Shown: positions 33,026 through 41,537, counted from the first letter of the stretch. The stretch: DNA of 64,000 nt from Polyangiaceae bacterium (GCA_020633205.1 JACKEB010000014.1:248001-312000); one strand, 5' to 3'. Notes: generated by a model not told the origin, from the letters alone. Numbers and translations are program-made.

Positions 33026-34651
33026 ATGATTCGACGCACGCTTGGTCTCTCGACAGTTAGCTTGATACTTCTCGCCGCCGCATGCGGAGGTTCCGATGAC
33101 GCCACTTCGGGCGGAAGCGCTGGTGCCCAGCTCGACCTGTTGCTGGTGGTGGACGACTCTGCGTCCACAGGGATCACTCAAAAGCGCCTGGCGGAGAGCG
33201 TTGGCGCGTTGGTGGATCGCCTGACCAATCCCGACTGCGTGGCGCCCGATGGATCTCGTACGACACCAACGGACCCGGAAGCCCCGTGCGCCGCGGGCGA
33301 GCGCATCCATGCTCCTGTCAAAGATTTAAACGTAGCGCTGATCAGCTCAAGCTTGGGGAGCGTGGGTTCCGATGTTTGTGCTGGCCGCAACGACCGAGCT
33401 CATTTGATCCCCACCTTGCGCTCAGGAGTCTCCGGAGCGTCACCCGCGGGAGTCTTTGAGTTCCGCGAAGGCGGAGACGTAGCAAGCTTCAAAGCCAACC
33501 TGCAAAACGCAATTCTGAGCGTTGGAGAGTCGGGTTGCGGCTACGAGATGCCCCTCGAGGCCATGTACCGATTCCTTGTGGAACCAGAACCGTACCAGGA
33601 ACTGGTGCTTGGTCCCTGTAGCTCGAGTGACACGACGAACTCCTGTGTCGTGGCCCAGGGAGTGGACGACACGCTCCTGCAACAGCGCCAAGCGTTCCTG
33701 CGTCCTGGTAGCAACGTCGCTGTCGTGGTTGTCGGCGACGAGGACGACTGCTCGATTCAAGCTGCGGGGCAGTTCTGGCTTGCGCTGGACGCTGATGCTC
33801 TACCTGCTCACTCCACCGCGACGTGCCAAACGAACCCGAATGACCCGTGTTGCTACTCCTGCGCGATGGCCCAGAAGGACGGATGCTTCAGCAAGTTCTC
33901 CGAGTGCGAAGGCGACTCAGGGGACGGCGACGACCCGGCGCTCCGCTGCTGGGATCAAAAGCGGCGCATGGGTATCGACTTCATGTACCCGATCGAGCGC
34001 TACGTCGCGGGGCTGAAAGAACGCATGCTCCCAGCTGGAAGTGCGAAGGCCGAACCCCAGCCGAACCCGTTGTTCAGCGACAACCAGCGTGCCGCCCAAC
34101 AAGTCCAACTATTGGTCCTCGGTGGTGCTCCCGTTGATTTCCTGGCGGAAACAGACGCTGCCGGTCGGACGCGCTATCGGACGAACGCTGAGCTCACGAG
34201 CGCTGGCCGCTGGCCCGCGTTGGTTGGCGACCCGTCGACCTACGTCAGCCCAAGCGATCCGTTCATGTTGCCCACTACGGAGCAGCGCGTGATAACCAGC
34301 TCTTTGAACGGCTTGTCGCCCATCGACACGAACGCTGTGAATGGCGGCGATGTGGCGGGCCTCACGAGTCGCCTACAGTTCGCTTGCATCGACGCGCTGC
34401 CCACGCCGGTTGCCTGTGATCCTTCCGGCTGCTTCTGCGAGACCGCGAACGAGACCACCATTTGCGATAGTAGCGGAGTGCAAACAGCCGTTCCCGCCTA
34501 CCCGACCATTCGTCAGTTCGCCGTCGCGAAGGACTCCGGGGGAGAGATCGCGTCACTCTGCCAATACGGCGCGACTCCAGGTCGCTTGGATACCGGCTTT
34601 GGTGCGAGCTACGAGCTGCTGCAGCAGGCGCTGAAACCGACCTTGCGCTGA
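33026..34651 (+). CDS. VWA-like lipoprotein (541 aa), second of the tandem pair
   Basis: The ATG at 33026 gives MIRRTLGLSTVSLILLAAAC, then GGSDD, with the lipobox cysteine at residue 20. The linker is short, so the VWA-like fold starts near residue 35 (LDLLLVVDDSASTGITQKRL). The order of strands, the DEDDCSI motif, the CCYSC cysteines and the RCWDQKRRMGIDF segment parallel the gene before it. Overall identity is moderate, except for the identical 3' tract. The gap to the first gene is 61 bp, so the two may be co-transcribed. Confidence 0.82.
   Translation: MIRRTLGLSTVSLILLAAACGGSDDATSGGSAGAQLDLLLVVDDSASTGITQKRLAESVGALVDRLTNPDCVAPDGSRTTPTDPEAPCAAGERIHAPVKDLNVALISSSLGSVGSDVCAGRNDRAHLIPTLRSGVSGASPAGVFEFREGGDVASFKANLQNAILSVGESGCGYEMPLEAMYRFLVEPEPYQELVLGPCSSSDTTNSCVVAQGVDDTLLQQRQAFLRPGSNVAVVVVGDEDDCSIQAAGQFWLALDADALPAHSTATCQTNPNDPCCYSCAMAQKDGCFSKFSECEGDSGDGDDPALRCWDQKRRMGIDFMYPIERYVAGLKERMLPAGSAKAEPQPNPLFSDNQRAAQQVQLLVLGGAPVDFLAETDAAGRTRYRTNAELTSAGRWPALVGDPSTYVSPSDPFMLPTTEQRVITSSLNGLSPIDTNAVNGGDVAGLTSRLQFACIDALPTPVACDPSGCFCETANETTICDSSGVQTAVPAYPTIRQFAVAKDSGGEIASLCQYGATPGRLDTGFGASYELLQQALKPTLR
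34496..34629 (+). repeat. 134-bp tract identical to 32809-32942
   Basis: Second copy of the converted segment in the tandem VWA-like lipoprotein genes; flanking codons differ. The stop codons and the 12 nt after them (TGACGCTCGCTG) are also shared. Confidence 0.9.
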
Positions 34652-34678
34652 CGCTCGCTGCCTATTCGCTGCTGCGCC

Positions 34679-36028
34679 CTATTCGCCGCTGAGCAGGCGG
34701 ACCGTGGGCACCTGAACCTGGAGCTTCCTTCCGCCGCGTTGGAGCTCCAGGTCGTGCAGTGTCCCGACTTTGCCGGCGAGGGCCTGAGTGAGCTCGTGAT
34801 GCCACAGCTTGCACGCGTCTTTGCCGTCCACGCTGAGTAACGTGTCTCCGACTTTGACCAGCTTGCGGGCTGGCGAGTTCGCTTCGGCGACGCGACGGAT
34901 CACGGGGCAGCCGTCTTTGAACTCGAAGCTCAGGCCGACGCGCTCCCAAAGTGGCCCAGCGGCGTTTGGGACTGGCGCCAAGAACAATCGCGAACGCGCG
35001 TAGTCGATCAACAGGCGATAGCGAGCAAGCACATCGTTGCCAACGGCCCCGATCGTGCCACGGCCTTTCACGCTGCCGAACATTCCCCATTGACCGGTGG
35101 GGCGACTGACGAATTGAACAGCCTTCAACTTCTGCGCATTTGGGGGGGAGGTGGGTTGGTTGTAGCCGGGTGCTAGTAGCGTGACCTCGGGCACGACCAG
35201 CACTTGCTCCGCGATTTCTCCGCCGAGCATATCGGCGTCTCCAAACGCTCCGCTGGCAAAAGGCCAGTCTGGATGTTTTCCGTGGTGAAACGCTACGACA
35301 CTCTCGTCCAGCATGGATGAGGAGGCCCCGGTATCGATGAGGAAGCCGTATTGATGCGCTATTTCGCCTCGTTTCACCAACGCCGCGGCGACGGCCGGGT
35401 AGAGCGCGGAGTTGTACCCCAGAATCTGAGAAACGAAGCGGATGCCGTTCCCTCCTTTCGGATCCACCTCGAGCGCAGCGGGGTCACCGAGGCTCAAGCG
35501 CTTGGAGGCTGGGTCGATGCACACGTGGAAGCGACTCAAGAAGCCAGCGCCGAGCTGACCCACAGAGAAGCCTTTGCGTCGCGCGTAGTCGCGGCGAAAG
35601 GCGACGTCGTCCTGCAGCTCCCACTCAGCGCCGGTTGGCAACGCGATCTCGTGTCCCGCGATGCTCAAGCCGCTGGGCAGGTCGGCGATGCTTGCATACC
35701 CGAGCTCTTCCGCGACTGAGCGAGCGAGCTGTACCCCCTTGCTGGTTCCCGTTGTATCCACGTGGAACCAAATTTCGCGAGTCGCCTTCGGGCCTCGCAG
35801 CGTCACGCGGACGAACTGGCGTCCTCCAAATATCTCGAACGGGATCGAGCGTGGCCCGTTGCAGAAGTCTTTCCAGACGTCAGGGAACCTGAGCACCTCC
35901 TTGCTAGGTCCAGGCTTCGGGCAAGGAGCGCTGCACAATGCCTTCTGTTCTGGCTCTGCAGACTTCCTACAACCCAACGTTAGCGATGCGCCGAGCAAGC
36001 AGACGATGAACGTCGAGAGGCGCAGCAT
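34679..36028 (-). CDS. Aspartyl-protease-like lipoprotein with C-terminal PDZ domain (449 aa)
   Basis: The start at 36026-36028 gives MLRLSTFIVCLLGASLTLGC, with a lipobox cysteine at residue 20. Two retropepsin-like segments occur: a degenerate FHVDTTGTSKG near residue 88 and an intact FLIDTGASSSMLDESVV near residue 230. A partial flap-like hydrophobic strand (GTIGAVGNDVLARYRLLID) follows each as in single-lobe aspartyl proteases. Residues about 375-440 (CPVIRRVAEANSPARKLVKV, GDTLLSVDGKDA) form a PDZ domain. It is probably a periplasmic protease; the first lobe has lost its DTG, so activity would depend on the second. It is followed in the same orientation by no nearby gene. Confidence 0.78.
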   Translation of the reverse strand: MLRLSTFIVCLLGASLTLGCRKSAEPEQKALCSAPCPKPGPSKEVLRFPDVWKDFCNGPRSIPFEIFGGRQFVRVTLRGPKATREIWFHVDTTGTSKGVQLARSVAEELGYASIADLPSGLSIAGHEIALPTGAEWELQDDVAFRRDYARRKGFSVGQLGAGFLSRFHVCIDPASKRLSLGDPAALEVDPKGGNGIRFVSQILGYNSALYPAVAAALVKRGEIAHQYGFLIDTGASSSMLDESVVAFHHGKHPDWPFASGAFGDADMLGGEIAEQVLVVPEVTLLAPGYNQPTSPPNAQKLKAVQFVSRPTGQWGMFGSVKGRGTIGAVGNDVLARYRLLIDYARSRLFLAPVPNAAGPLWERVGLSFEFKDGCPVIRRVAEANSPARKLVKVGDTLLSVDGKDACKLWHHELTQALAGKVGTLHDLELQRGGRKLQVQVPTVRLLSGE

Positions 36029-36077
36029 GTTCGCGTTATAGCTTTGCCTTCGCTTGGCTGTCGCGAAAGAACGTGGG

Positions 36078-36749
36078 CTAGTCGCAGGTGAAGCTTCCGG
36101 TGACGGCCCCGGTGGACGTCATCAGGCTACCAGACTGGAAGTCAGCGCGTTGTGACAGCTCGCCAGCTAGCCTCTTATTTTCCGCGCGGATGGATAGGAA
36201 GAGCCCCCGGTCCTGCCATGTCGAGTCGACCCAGCTGAAGGCGTAGCCTTCTAGCTGATTGGGGTCGATGCGGGTCTCCCCTTCCAACTGCTTCCCCAGA
36301 TAGAGACCGACATCGAACTCGAAGTCGTCGTCCAGCACCCCGTCTGCTGTGGAGAGCTCGAGCTTGACTGGGGCGAAGATCGCTGTGGACGCGCAACCAC
36401 TGAACGCCCCGTTGCCGTCCCCAGGACGTGTATCCACGCCATAGAGCAACGGCCCTGCGCCAAGTTCAAAGCGTAGCGTGCTGGATGCCTCTCCTGGGGG
36501 GAGGGAGAAGTTGGCGGGGGAAATATCGCGTCCGGAGAGGTCGTTCCAATTCCAGACGCAAGTGTGGTCACCAAGCAACGGGTCGAGTAGCGCCTCCGGC
36601 GAATAGCCGAGTTCGCTCTCTGCTGAGTACTCGATCTGGCCCTCTGGGTGGTTGCACTCGCGTCCGGCTTCTTGGCTTGGCGACGGGTCATCGCTGCCAC
36701 AGGCGGTCAGGGTGAGGGAACCAAGCAACAGGCAGAGCGGGAGCCGCAT
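36078..36749 (-). CDS. Lipoprotein of unknown function (223 aa)
   Basis: The product begins MRLPLCLLLGSLTLTACGSD, with the lipobox cysteine at residue 17. The mature part has strand-rich text (LGYSPEALLDPLLGDHTCVW, LSLPPGE-like turns, FAPVKLELSTADGVLDDDFE) and three or four cysteines near both ends (CNHPE, TCVW, GCAST, FTCD). No family is recognised. It sits between the MscS gene and the protease gene on the same strand with gaps of about 64 and 49 bp; it may be part of that transcript. Confidence 0.72.
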   Translation of the reverse strand: MRLPLCLLLGSLTLTACGSDDPSPSQEAGRECNHPEGQIEYSAESELGYSPEALLDPLLGDHTCVWNWNDLSGRDISPANFSLPPGEASSTLRFELGAGPLLYGVDTRPGDGNGAFSGCASTAIFAPVKLELSTADGVLDDDFEFDVGLYLGKQLEGETRIDPNQLEGYAFSWVDSTWQDRGLFLSIRAENKRLAGELSQRADFQSGSLMTSTGAVTGSFTCD

Positions 36750-36813
36750 GTTTGCAGTCTAGACCGGCACCCAACAAAAGTCCGCGTGGAACCGAAACGT
36801 GAAGGGTCTTTGT

Positions 36814-38229
36814 TCAGTTCAAGCTCGCCTGCTGGGCTGCGGTCGGACGCGCCCGGGGGCCCTCGATGAGGTTCGTCTCCGCGGCTTGGTGGACCGCGAT
36901 TTCGCGATCGATGGTGTCGTCCGGAGCGACATCGACTTCACTCGCCTCGACCCGAGCGCTTGGCTTGGCAGCGGGACGCTCCTGAACCTTCAGGCGATAA
37001 GTCGGTTCGGGCATGTCGACGCCCGCGTCGTCCAAGGCCGTCTTGACTCGGCGGATCGCTTCGCCGCGCGCCTTCGCGAAATCGGTGACTCGTTGATCGA
37101 CCCAGCCGAAGAAGCGGATCGCCACGTTGGAATCTCCCAGCTCTTCGATCTGGGCGAACGGCTTGGGGTCGGGGATGACCCCAGGCGCCTCGAGGAGCGT
37201 CTGCACGCCGAGCTGCTGGGCCTCCAGAAGATCGGCGTCGACTCCTGCGCCCACCACGAACTCGAAGCGACGCCGTGGGTTGCGAGTGAAGTTGAGCACC
37301 TTCGCCTTGAAGACCATCGAGTTCGGCAAGCTCAGGTGATTTCCGTCAAACGTCATCAATACGGTTTCCCGCATGGTGAGGCGCATCACCTTGCCGATCT
37401 GACCATCAATCTCGATCGCATCACCGACGTCGAAGGGACGTCGACCGATCAACAGCAGGGACGCCAGGTAGTTCTCCGCGATGTCGCGAAACGCGAATCC
37501 AACCACCAAACTGAGCACGCCCGCCGCTCCCACCAGCGTGCCAAGCACTGCGGTTGCGTCCAGGATCTCTAGCGCGATCAGCACGCCGATCAGCGTGAAC
37601 GTCATGCGAGTGACTCGGCGGGCGATGTCTCGCAGCAGCGGCTTCCGCACGACTCGATTCAACAGGCGCGGACTCTGGCTCACGTAGCGCCCCAAGGCCC
37701 ACGCGCCGATCAGGGCCAAGAGCGCGATCATCATCAAGGGGAGCCGCGCGATCACCCCGGCCATCCAGCGCTCGGCGCGCTCTCCGACTGGCTCGAGGCG
37801 GTCGGAGACGGCGATGGGCGTCGTTAGCCCATTGTCTACGTAGATGACGCCACTGAAGCTCTTGGCGAGCTGCTCGGCGGCCTTGGCGTCCTCCGTGGAT
37901 TTAACTTCCCCGCGGAGACGAACGACGCCATCCGTGGCATCTGCCTGCACTCCCGCGAAGCGGTCGATGCGCCTGAACACAGCCTGCAACCGCGTGCCGG
38001 TGTCGTCCATCAGCTCCGCCACCGGCGCCGCTTCTACCTCCACCTGGGGTGGCGTTACAGAGTTGCTCTCGGCTGCGGTGGGGGGAGCCGCGACGACGAC
38101 TGCAGGCGGCGCAGAGACCGTCGGGATCGGGTCAGGCTGTGCCTTCTCTTGAGCCACTGCGGCTCCCGCGCTGGCCCCAAGCATGGCGATGACGAGGCAA
38201 GTCCAAATCAACTGAGTGCGGGTAAGCAT
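36814..38229 (-). CDS. Mechanosensitive ion channel (MscS family) with N-terminal BON domain (471 aa)
   Basis: From the ATG at 38227-38229 there is a signal peptide (MLTRTQLIWTCLVIAMLGAS), a proline/valine-rich stretch, and a BON domain at about residues 55-110 (VFRRIDRFAGVQADATDGVV, RLRGEVKSTEDAKAAEQLAK). A membrane part with three or more helices follows near 150-260, and the MscS core (GFAFRDIAENYLASLLLIGR, RPFDVGDAIEIDGQIGKV, LPNSMVFKAKVLNFTRNP) continues to the C-terminus. MscS channels open when membrane tension rises. The last about 80 residues vary as usual. The length is larger than E. coli MscS because of the BON segment. Confidence 0.9.
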   Translation of the reverse strand: MLTRTQLIWTCLVIAMLGASAGAAVAQEKAQPDPIPTVSAPPAVVVAAPPTAAESNSVTPPQVEVEAAPVAELMDDTGTRLQAVFRRIDRFAGVQADATDGVVRLRGEVKSTEDAKAAEQLAKSFSGVIYVDNGLTTPIAVSDRLEPVGERAERWMAGVIARLPLMMIALLALIGAWALGRYVSQSPRLLNRVVRKPLLRDIARRVTRMTFTLIGVLIALEILDATAVLGTLVGAAGVLSLVVGFAFRDIAENYLASLLLIGRRPFDVGDAIEIDGQIGKVMRLTMRETVLMTFDGNHLSLPNSMVFKAKVLNFTRNPRRRFEFVVGAGVDADLLEAQQLGVQTLLEAPGVIPDPKPFAQIEELGDSNVAIRFFGWVDQRVTDFAKARGEAIRRVKTALDDAGVDMPEPTYRLKVQERPAAKPSARVEASEVDVAPDDTIDREIAVHQAAETNLIEGPRARPTAAQQASLN

Positions 38230-38395
38230 CGCCCCCTGCTTTGGAAAGATCGTGCCACCCAACAGCCTCGGTTTTGGGTCGCCTCATGCCGCAAAAGCGC
38301 ACATCGGCAGCGACCGAGTGTGCGCTTGGGCGCGCCCTACTGCATCGACGGGGCGGTGTGCCTCGCTCACCGTCCTCGCTGGGCTTGCGATATAT

Positions 38396-38407
38396 TTCCG
38401 TAAGGAA
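38396..38407. promoter_or_regulatory. Short palindrome TTCCGTAAGGAA
   Basis: TTCC-GTAA-GGAA lies in the 371-bp divergent gap between the MscS gene and the gene at 38601. The same 12-mer occurs at 41542-41553, where it can act as a hairpin after the PilZ gene. In the present gap I see no other clear signals; the rest is GC-rich with no open frame that looks real. Confidence 0.35.
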
Positions 38408-38600
38408 GTGTTGTGGGGTGGGGCGGGCGGGAGCGTATGGGGGCACCGTGCCATGGCGACGTCGGTAAGCGTGTTTCTATGTGGTATGGAAAAATGGCGA
38501 GTCGAGGCAGTACGCCGCTCCCACGTCGAAGGCAAGCCAGGGAATTTCAAGCGATAGCTGCACTTCCTCATCTGGCCTGAGAGTTGCTCTTCGCCAGGCC

Positions 38601-39128
38601 ATGACTAACAAAGTGATTTCCGGTGCGTTCGATTCGTCTCTCAAGGCTCGCTCTGCCATCAACGAGCTCTACGCTCGTGGCGTGCGGCAGCAGGCCATCA
38701 GCGTGATGATGCCTGAGCAAGCGAAGGACGAGTTCGCTCGTATCGATGACAACACCAAGGCACCCGAGGGCGCCGCGATCGGCGGTGCGGCGGGTATCGC
38801 ACTCGGCGGCCTCGCCGCCGGTCTCACCGCGGTTGCGACCGTGATCGTTCCTGGTGTGGGCATTCTCGCCGCGGGGCCGATCGTCGCGGCTCTGGCAGGC
38901 GCTGGGGCAGGTGGCGTCGTTGGCGGCGCGCTAGGTGGCCTGATTGGCTACGGCGTGACCGAGCACGAAGCGAAGCTCGGCCAGGAAGTGCTCAAGAAGG
39001 GCGGCTACGTCGTCATGGTCTCCACCGACAACAAGTCGGAGCACGAGATTGCCAAGGACGTCTTCGATCGCCTCGCGGTCAAGAGCGAGACCACGAAGGG
39101 CCAGGCTGCGAACTCCGCCCACGTGTGA
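38601..39128 (+). CDS. Stress-type protein with glycine-zipper membrane segment (175 aa)
   Basis: The ATG at 38601 gives MTNKVISGAFDSSLKARSAI, followed by an N-terminal ferredoxin-like half (INELYARGVRQQAISVMMPE), a long glycine/alanine-rich hydrophobic middle (GAAIGGAAGIALGGLAAGLT and further) and a second half with KLGQEVLKKGGYVVMVSTDN. This is the layout of the general-stress/DUF1269-like proteins (GSP17M type). The glycine zipper may insert into the membrane. A longer frame to 38481 exists but this start fits the family. The gene is followed by a strong hairpin at 39169-39211. Confidence 0.72.
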   Translation: MTNKVISGAFDSSLKARSAINELYARGVRQQAISVMMPEQAKDEFARIDDNTKAPEGAAIGGAAGIALGGLAAGLTAVATVIVPGVGILAAGPIVAALAGAGAGGVVGGALGGLIGYGVTEHEAKLGQEVLKKGGYVVMVSTDNKSEHEIAKDVFDRLAVKSETTKGQAANSAHV

Positions 39129-39168
39129 TCTTGCACAGCGTAGATCGAGTGATTGAGGGGAAGCACAA

Positions 39169-39211
39169 GGCATCGCGCCGCGCTCATGGAGGAGAAGCGC
39201 GGCGCGATGCC
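39169..39211 (+). terminator. Strong 16-bp hairpin
   Basis: GGCATCGCGCCGCGCT and its perfect complement AGCGCGGCGCGATGCC are separated by 11 nt, 40 nt after the stop of the stress protein gene. A TGTTGTTG stretch follows. It is the best hairpin in this part of the window and probably terminates transcription. Confidence 0.75.
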
Positions 39212-39258
39212 TGGCTGTTGTTGCTCGCTCGGCTTGGCTCATGAGCTAGACTCGTTGG

Positions 39259-39873
39259 GTGAGCCGGGCGGTGTTTTGTGGGTTGCTCGTGGTCGCTTGC
39301 CAGGCGAACTCGCACGAGCCAAAAGCGAGTGCTGCGGTCCAGCGGCCGACAGTCGTTGCCTCCGCCCTGACAGCTAGTTCCGCGCGGACAGAACCCCCGA
39401 CGGACGCCCCCATTGCGAGCGCATCGCCCCGCACTGAGGGTACCACTGCAGCAGCGGGTGGGTTCGTGCTTGGCGAGCTAGCGCCCTACGGCCTCGAGTC
39501 TGGGCGGGCGCCGAAGGTTCCTGGTCCGAGCGGTGGCTCGCCGCGCCCAGGGTCGCGCGAGACCGCAGCAGAGCGTGTCGCGCGATTGCGAGCGCCGCTT
39601 CGCAACTGCTACAACAACTCGCTTCAGACGGATCCTAGTCTGTCCGGCAGAGTCGTGTTTCGCATGGAGATCGACTCGACGGGGCGCGTGACCTCAGTTG
39701 CCGTCGACGAAGAGCAAACGTCTGAGTCGCTGCGCAAGTCCCCGCTCACAACATGTTTGCTCAACGTCATTCGTAGCGTCAACACCGGACGTACGGGGCA
39801 GACGGCGCCGCTGGTCTTGTCGCTTCCAATCGAGATTCGCGCCGCAGAGCCGGAAGCGAGCAGCGCTCCGTGA
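39259..39873 (+). CDS. Lipoprotein with AgmX/PglI-type C-terminal domain (204 aa)
   Basis: A GTG start at 39259 gives MSRAVFCGLLVVAC, a short signal with a cysteine at residue 14 serving as lipobox. Residues 20-95 are an alanine/serine/proline-rich linker. The C-terminal 100 residues (LRAPLRNCYNNSLQTDPSLS, GRVVFRMEIDSTGRVTSVAV, CLLNVIRSVN) have the CYxxxL...G.V...F.I...G.V..V..D pattern of the TonB-C/AgmX-PglI domain that is frequent in myxobacteria, some members being linked to gliding. The protein probably spans from the outer membrane into the periplasm. Confidence 0.72.
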   Translation: MSRAVFCGLLVVACQANSHEPKASAAVQRPTVVASALTASSARTEPPTDAPIASASPRTEGTTAAAGGFVLGELAPYGLESGRAPKVPGPSGGSPRPGSRETAAERVARLRAPLRNCYNNSLQTDPSLSGRVVFRMEIDSTGRVTSVAVDEEQTSESLRKSPLTTCLLNVIRSVNTGRTGQTAPLVLSLPIEIRAAEPEASSAP

Positions 39874-39928
39874 CGGTCCTGGCAACGCGGGGGTGTAAGG
39901 CATGGATGTGCTTGGCGTTCCGGGGCCC

Positions 39929-40321
39929 ATGAAACGACTCATCGTCTGTGTCTTGGTTTCGCTCGTTTCCGTCGCGTGTCAGTCAGGCAGCAACGCTGGC
40001 CCCGCAAAGGGTCCCGACGGGCCGTGCGAGGACGCCAATGGGACGCACATCTGTTGCGGCCGCCCTGGAGAGATCCAGGGCAGTAACTGCGTGTCGCGAG
40101 AGCTCGCGGAGAAGCAGTCGACGGGGTGTGTGGCGGAGGGCAACCAGCGCAGCGGCAAAACTTTTGACCCCCCATGTTGTGAAGGACTCGTTCAGGTCTC
40201 ACTCACGCTGGACAAGCAAGCCTGTGCTGCAGCGCCGGACGCCAACGTGTGCGCGAAATGCGGCGACGGCGCGTGCGGTTCTGGCGAAGATGTATGTAAC
40301 TGCCCCGCTGACTGCAAGTAG
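39929..40321 (+). CDS. Cysteine-rich lipoprotein (130 aa)
   Basis: The ATG at 39929 gives MKRLIVCVLVSLVSVACQSG; the lipobox cysteine is at residue 17. The mature protein has an N-terminal part with DANGTHICCGRPGEIQGSNC and a C-terminal CAKCGDGACGSGEDVCNCPA motif, which is the CGDGxCxxGExxxxCxxDC element found at the ends of many myxobacterial secreted proteins. It is a short secreted protein stabilised by disulfides. No enzyme motif is seen. The upstream frame from 39902 is not required. Confidence 0.78.
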   Translation: MKRLIVCVLVSLVSVACQSGSNAGPAKGPDGPCEDANGTHICCGRPGEIQGSNCVSRELAEKQSTGCVAEGNQRSGKTFDPPCCEGLVQVSLTLDKQACAAAPDANVCAKCGDGACGSGEDVCNCPADCK

Positions 40322-40352
40322 CGGACTGAGGCTAGCTAGCCACAAATAGACA

Positions 40353-40402
40353 AGAGCCAAGAACCGCGCTCCCTTCAGTGGTGAAGAGCGGTTCTTGGCT
40401 CT
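40353..40402. terminator. Bidirectional hairpin between convergent genes
   Basis: AGAGCCAAGAACCGC and GCGGTTCTTGGCTCT form a 15-bp perfect stem extended by CTC/GAG past a one-base bulge, with the loop CCTTCAGTGGT... between them. It lies between the stop of the gene at 40321 and the convergent gene ending at 40425. On the minus strand a T-rich stretch (TTGTCTATTTG) follows. Confidence 0.8.
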
Positions 40403-40424
40403 AGCTTCATGCTGCGTCGTCTAG

Positions 40425-40592
40425 CTAAACCGTTCGTCGACCGAGGCCGGTGAACAGGCTGATTACCGCGAGGATCAGGAAGCCGACGAAGAGGATCTTG
40501 GCGATACCTGCGGCGGCACCAGCGATGCCGAAAAAGCCGAAGAACGCGGCGACGAGTGCGATCAAAAAGAAGGTCAATGTCCAACCTAGCAT
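40425..40592 (-). CDS. DUF1328/YtjA-like small membrane protein (55 aa)
   Basis: The ATG at 40590-40592 is preceded by GAGGAG with good spacing. The 55-aa product (MLGWTLTFFLIALVAAFFGF ... ending GRRTV) has two hydrophobic segments, an N-terminal LGWTLTFFLIALVAAFFGF and a C-terminal AKILFVGFLILAVISLFTG. DUF1328 proteins are 50-60 aa, two-helix, stress-induced inner-membrane proteins; the match of length, motif LGWALTFLVxALVAAxxGFGG and spacing is very close. Longer overlapping frames are not coding. The leader contains a hairpin at 40636-40679. Confidence 0.85.
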   Translation of the reverse strand: MLGWTLTFFLIALVAAFFGFFGIAGAAAGIAKILFVGFLILAVISLFTGLGRRTV

Positions 40593-40635
40593 GGTGTGCT
40601 CCTCTCGAGTCGCCGCGCATCCGCACGGCGTCTGT

Positions 40636-40679
40636 GATTCAATGTTGAGCGCTCGGTGGTGAGCGCCCTCAGTTGAATC
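40636..40679. promoter_or_regulatory. Long imperfect hairpin in the leader of the DUF1328 gene
   Basis: GATTCAA and TTGAATC at the ends, with GAGCGCTC facing GAGCGCCCTC inside, form a stem-loop of about 44 nt, 44-87 nt upstream of the start codon. The rest of the 340-bp gap up to the CAP-domain remnant has no open frame I can support. It may be a regulatory RNA element or an operator. Confidence 0.4.
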
Positions 40680-40933
40680 AAGTAAAGAGCAACCGACGTG
40701 CCACCGCGGAGGAGGGCGAGTTTGTGCGCAGAAAAGCCGAATTCTGCGGCGCGCGTTGCGCTTCACCCCGCTGTGCGCCAGCCCGCTTGCCTCGCCAGCA
40801 TGTGACACGCATCCCAAGCGCCACACTGGTTGGAATCCCCTGACTTTGGGCGAGTTGCTCCCTCACCCCCAAGAAAGGCAAACGGAGATCGCGGCTCTAC
40901 GCTGCGACGCCATGCTCGAAGACTGGGACCGAG

Positions 40934-41425
40934 TCAGGGGCCGCACAAACCGGGGTGCTGATCGTAGACCGATGCGGGCGGCTCGACCAAGCCGCCGGAG
41001 CCCGCGTCGTAGGGCTTCGTGCCCAGTAGCCTTGGCCGCGGGGACCGTACTGGCAAATCGTCCACCACCACTCGCCGTCCCAGCCAAACGGGCCGGGCGC
41101 GTCGCAGCGCTGAGTCGCGCAGCCAATCGCGTACACATTGGACGAGACCATTTGGGTGTAGTGAGAGGTGACGCCGTTGCTACTGTCGTCAGCCCAGTTG
41201 TAGTCGTTGCGCTCTTCCCACCAACCTTCGCCGTCGCCCTTGCCGCTTCCGTCGGTGATGCCCGGGTCATCCGCGCAGCCGGTGCCTCCGCAATAGGAGA
41301 GGTTCTCTCCTAGTACGTCGTAGCCGCCGACGTTTGATCGTGTTTCCTCGGGGGAATGAGGCCAGTGCGGAGATTCCCAGCGAGCCTGCAGCTGTTCCTG
41401 CTCGGGCGACCGCGAGCTAGGCCAA
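40934..41425 (-). pseudogene. CAP/SCP-domain protein, truncated and frameshifted
   Basis: On the minus strand from about 41425 the frame encodes SPEQEQLQARWESPHWPHS, NVGGYDVLGENLSYCGG, DGEGWWEERNDYNWADDSS and HYTQMVSSNVYAIGCATQRC, then WWTICQYGPRGQGYW. These are the CAP-fold signatures (GENL, the HYTQMVW-type motif, CxYxPxG). Just after QGYW the frame must shift by one base to give the end GTKPYDAGSGGLVEPPASVY...CGP and the TGA at 40934-40936. No start codon or signal peptide remains upstream of 41425. CAP proteins are secreted and bind ligands in the extracellular space; this copy is not functional. Confidence 0.8.
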
Positions 41426-41537
41426 TTTCACTGCTTGGGTGATCAAATCGCTTCGGTACGGTCGGTTTCTGACGCGCGGGCCGGGCGGCCAAGTGGGCTC
41501 GTCACCCCAAGCAGCGCGGGGCTGGCGCCCCCAGAAT

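Noticed and set aside
40678..40881. Short minus-strand frame starting in a GGGGGTGAGG element
   Set aside because: Basic low-complexity product with no conserved feature; not supported as a gene.
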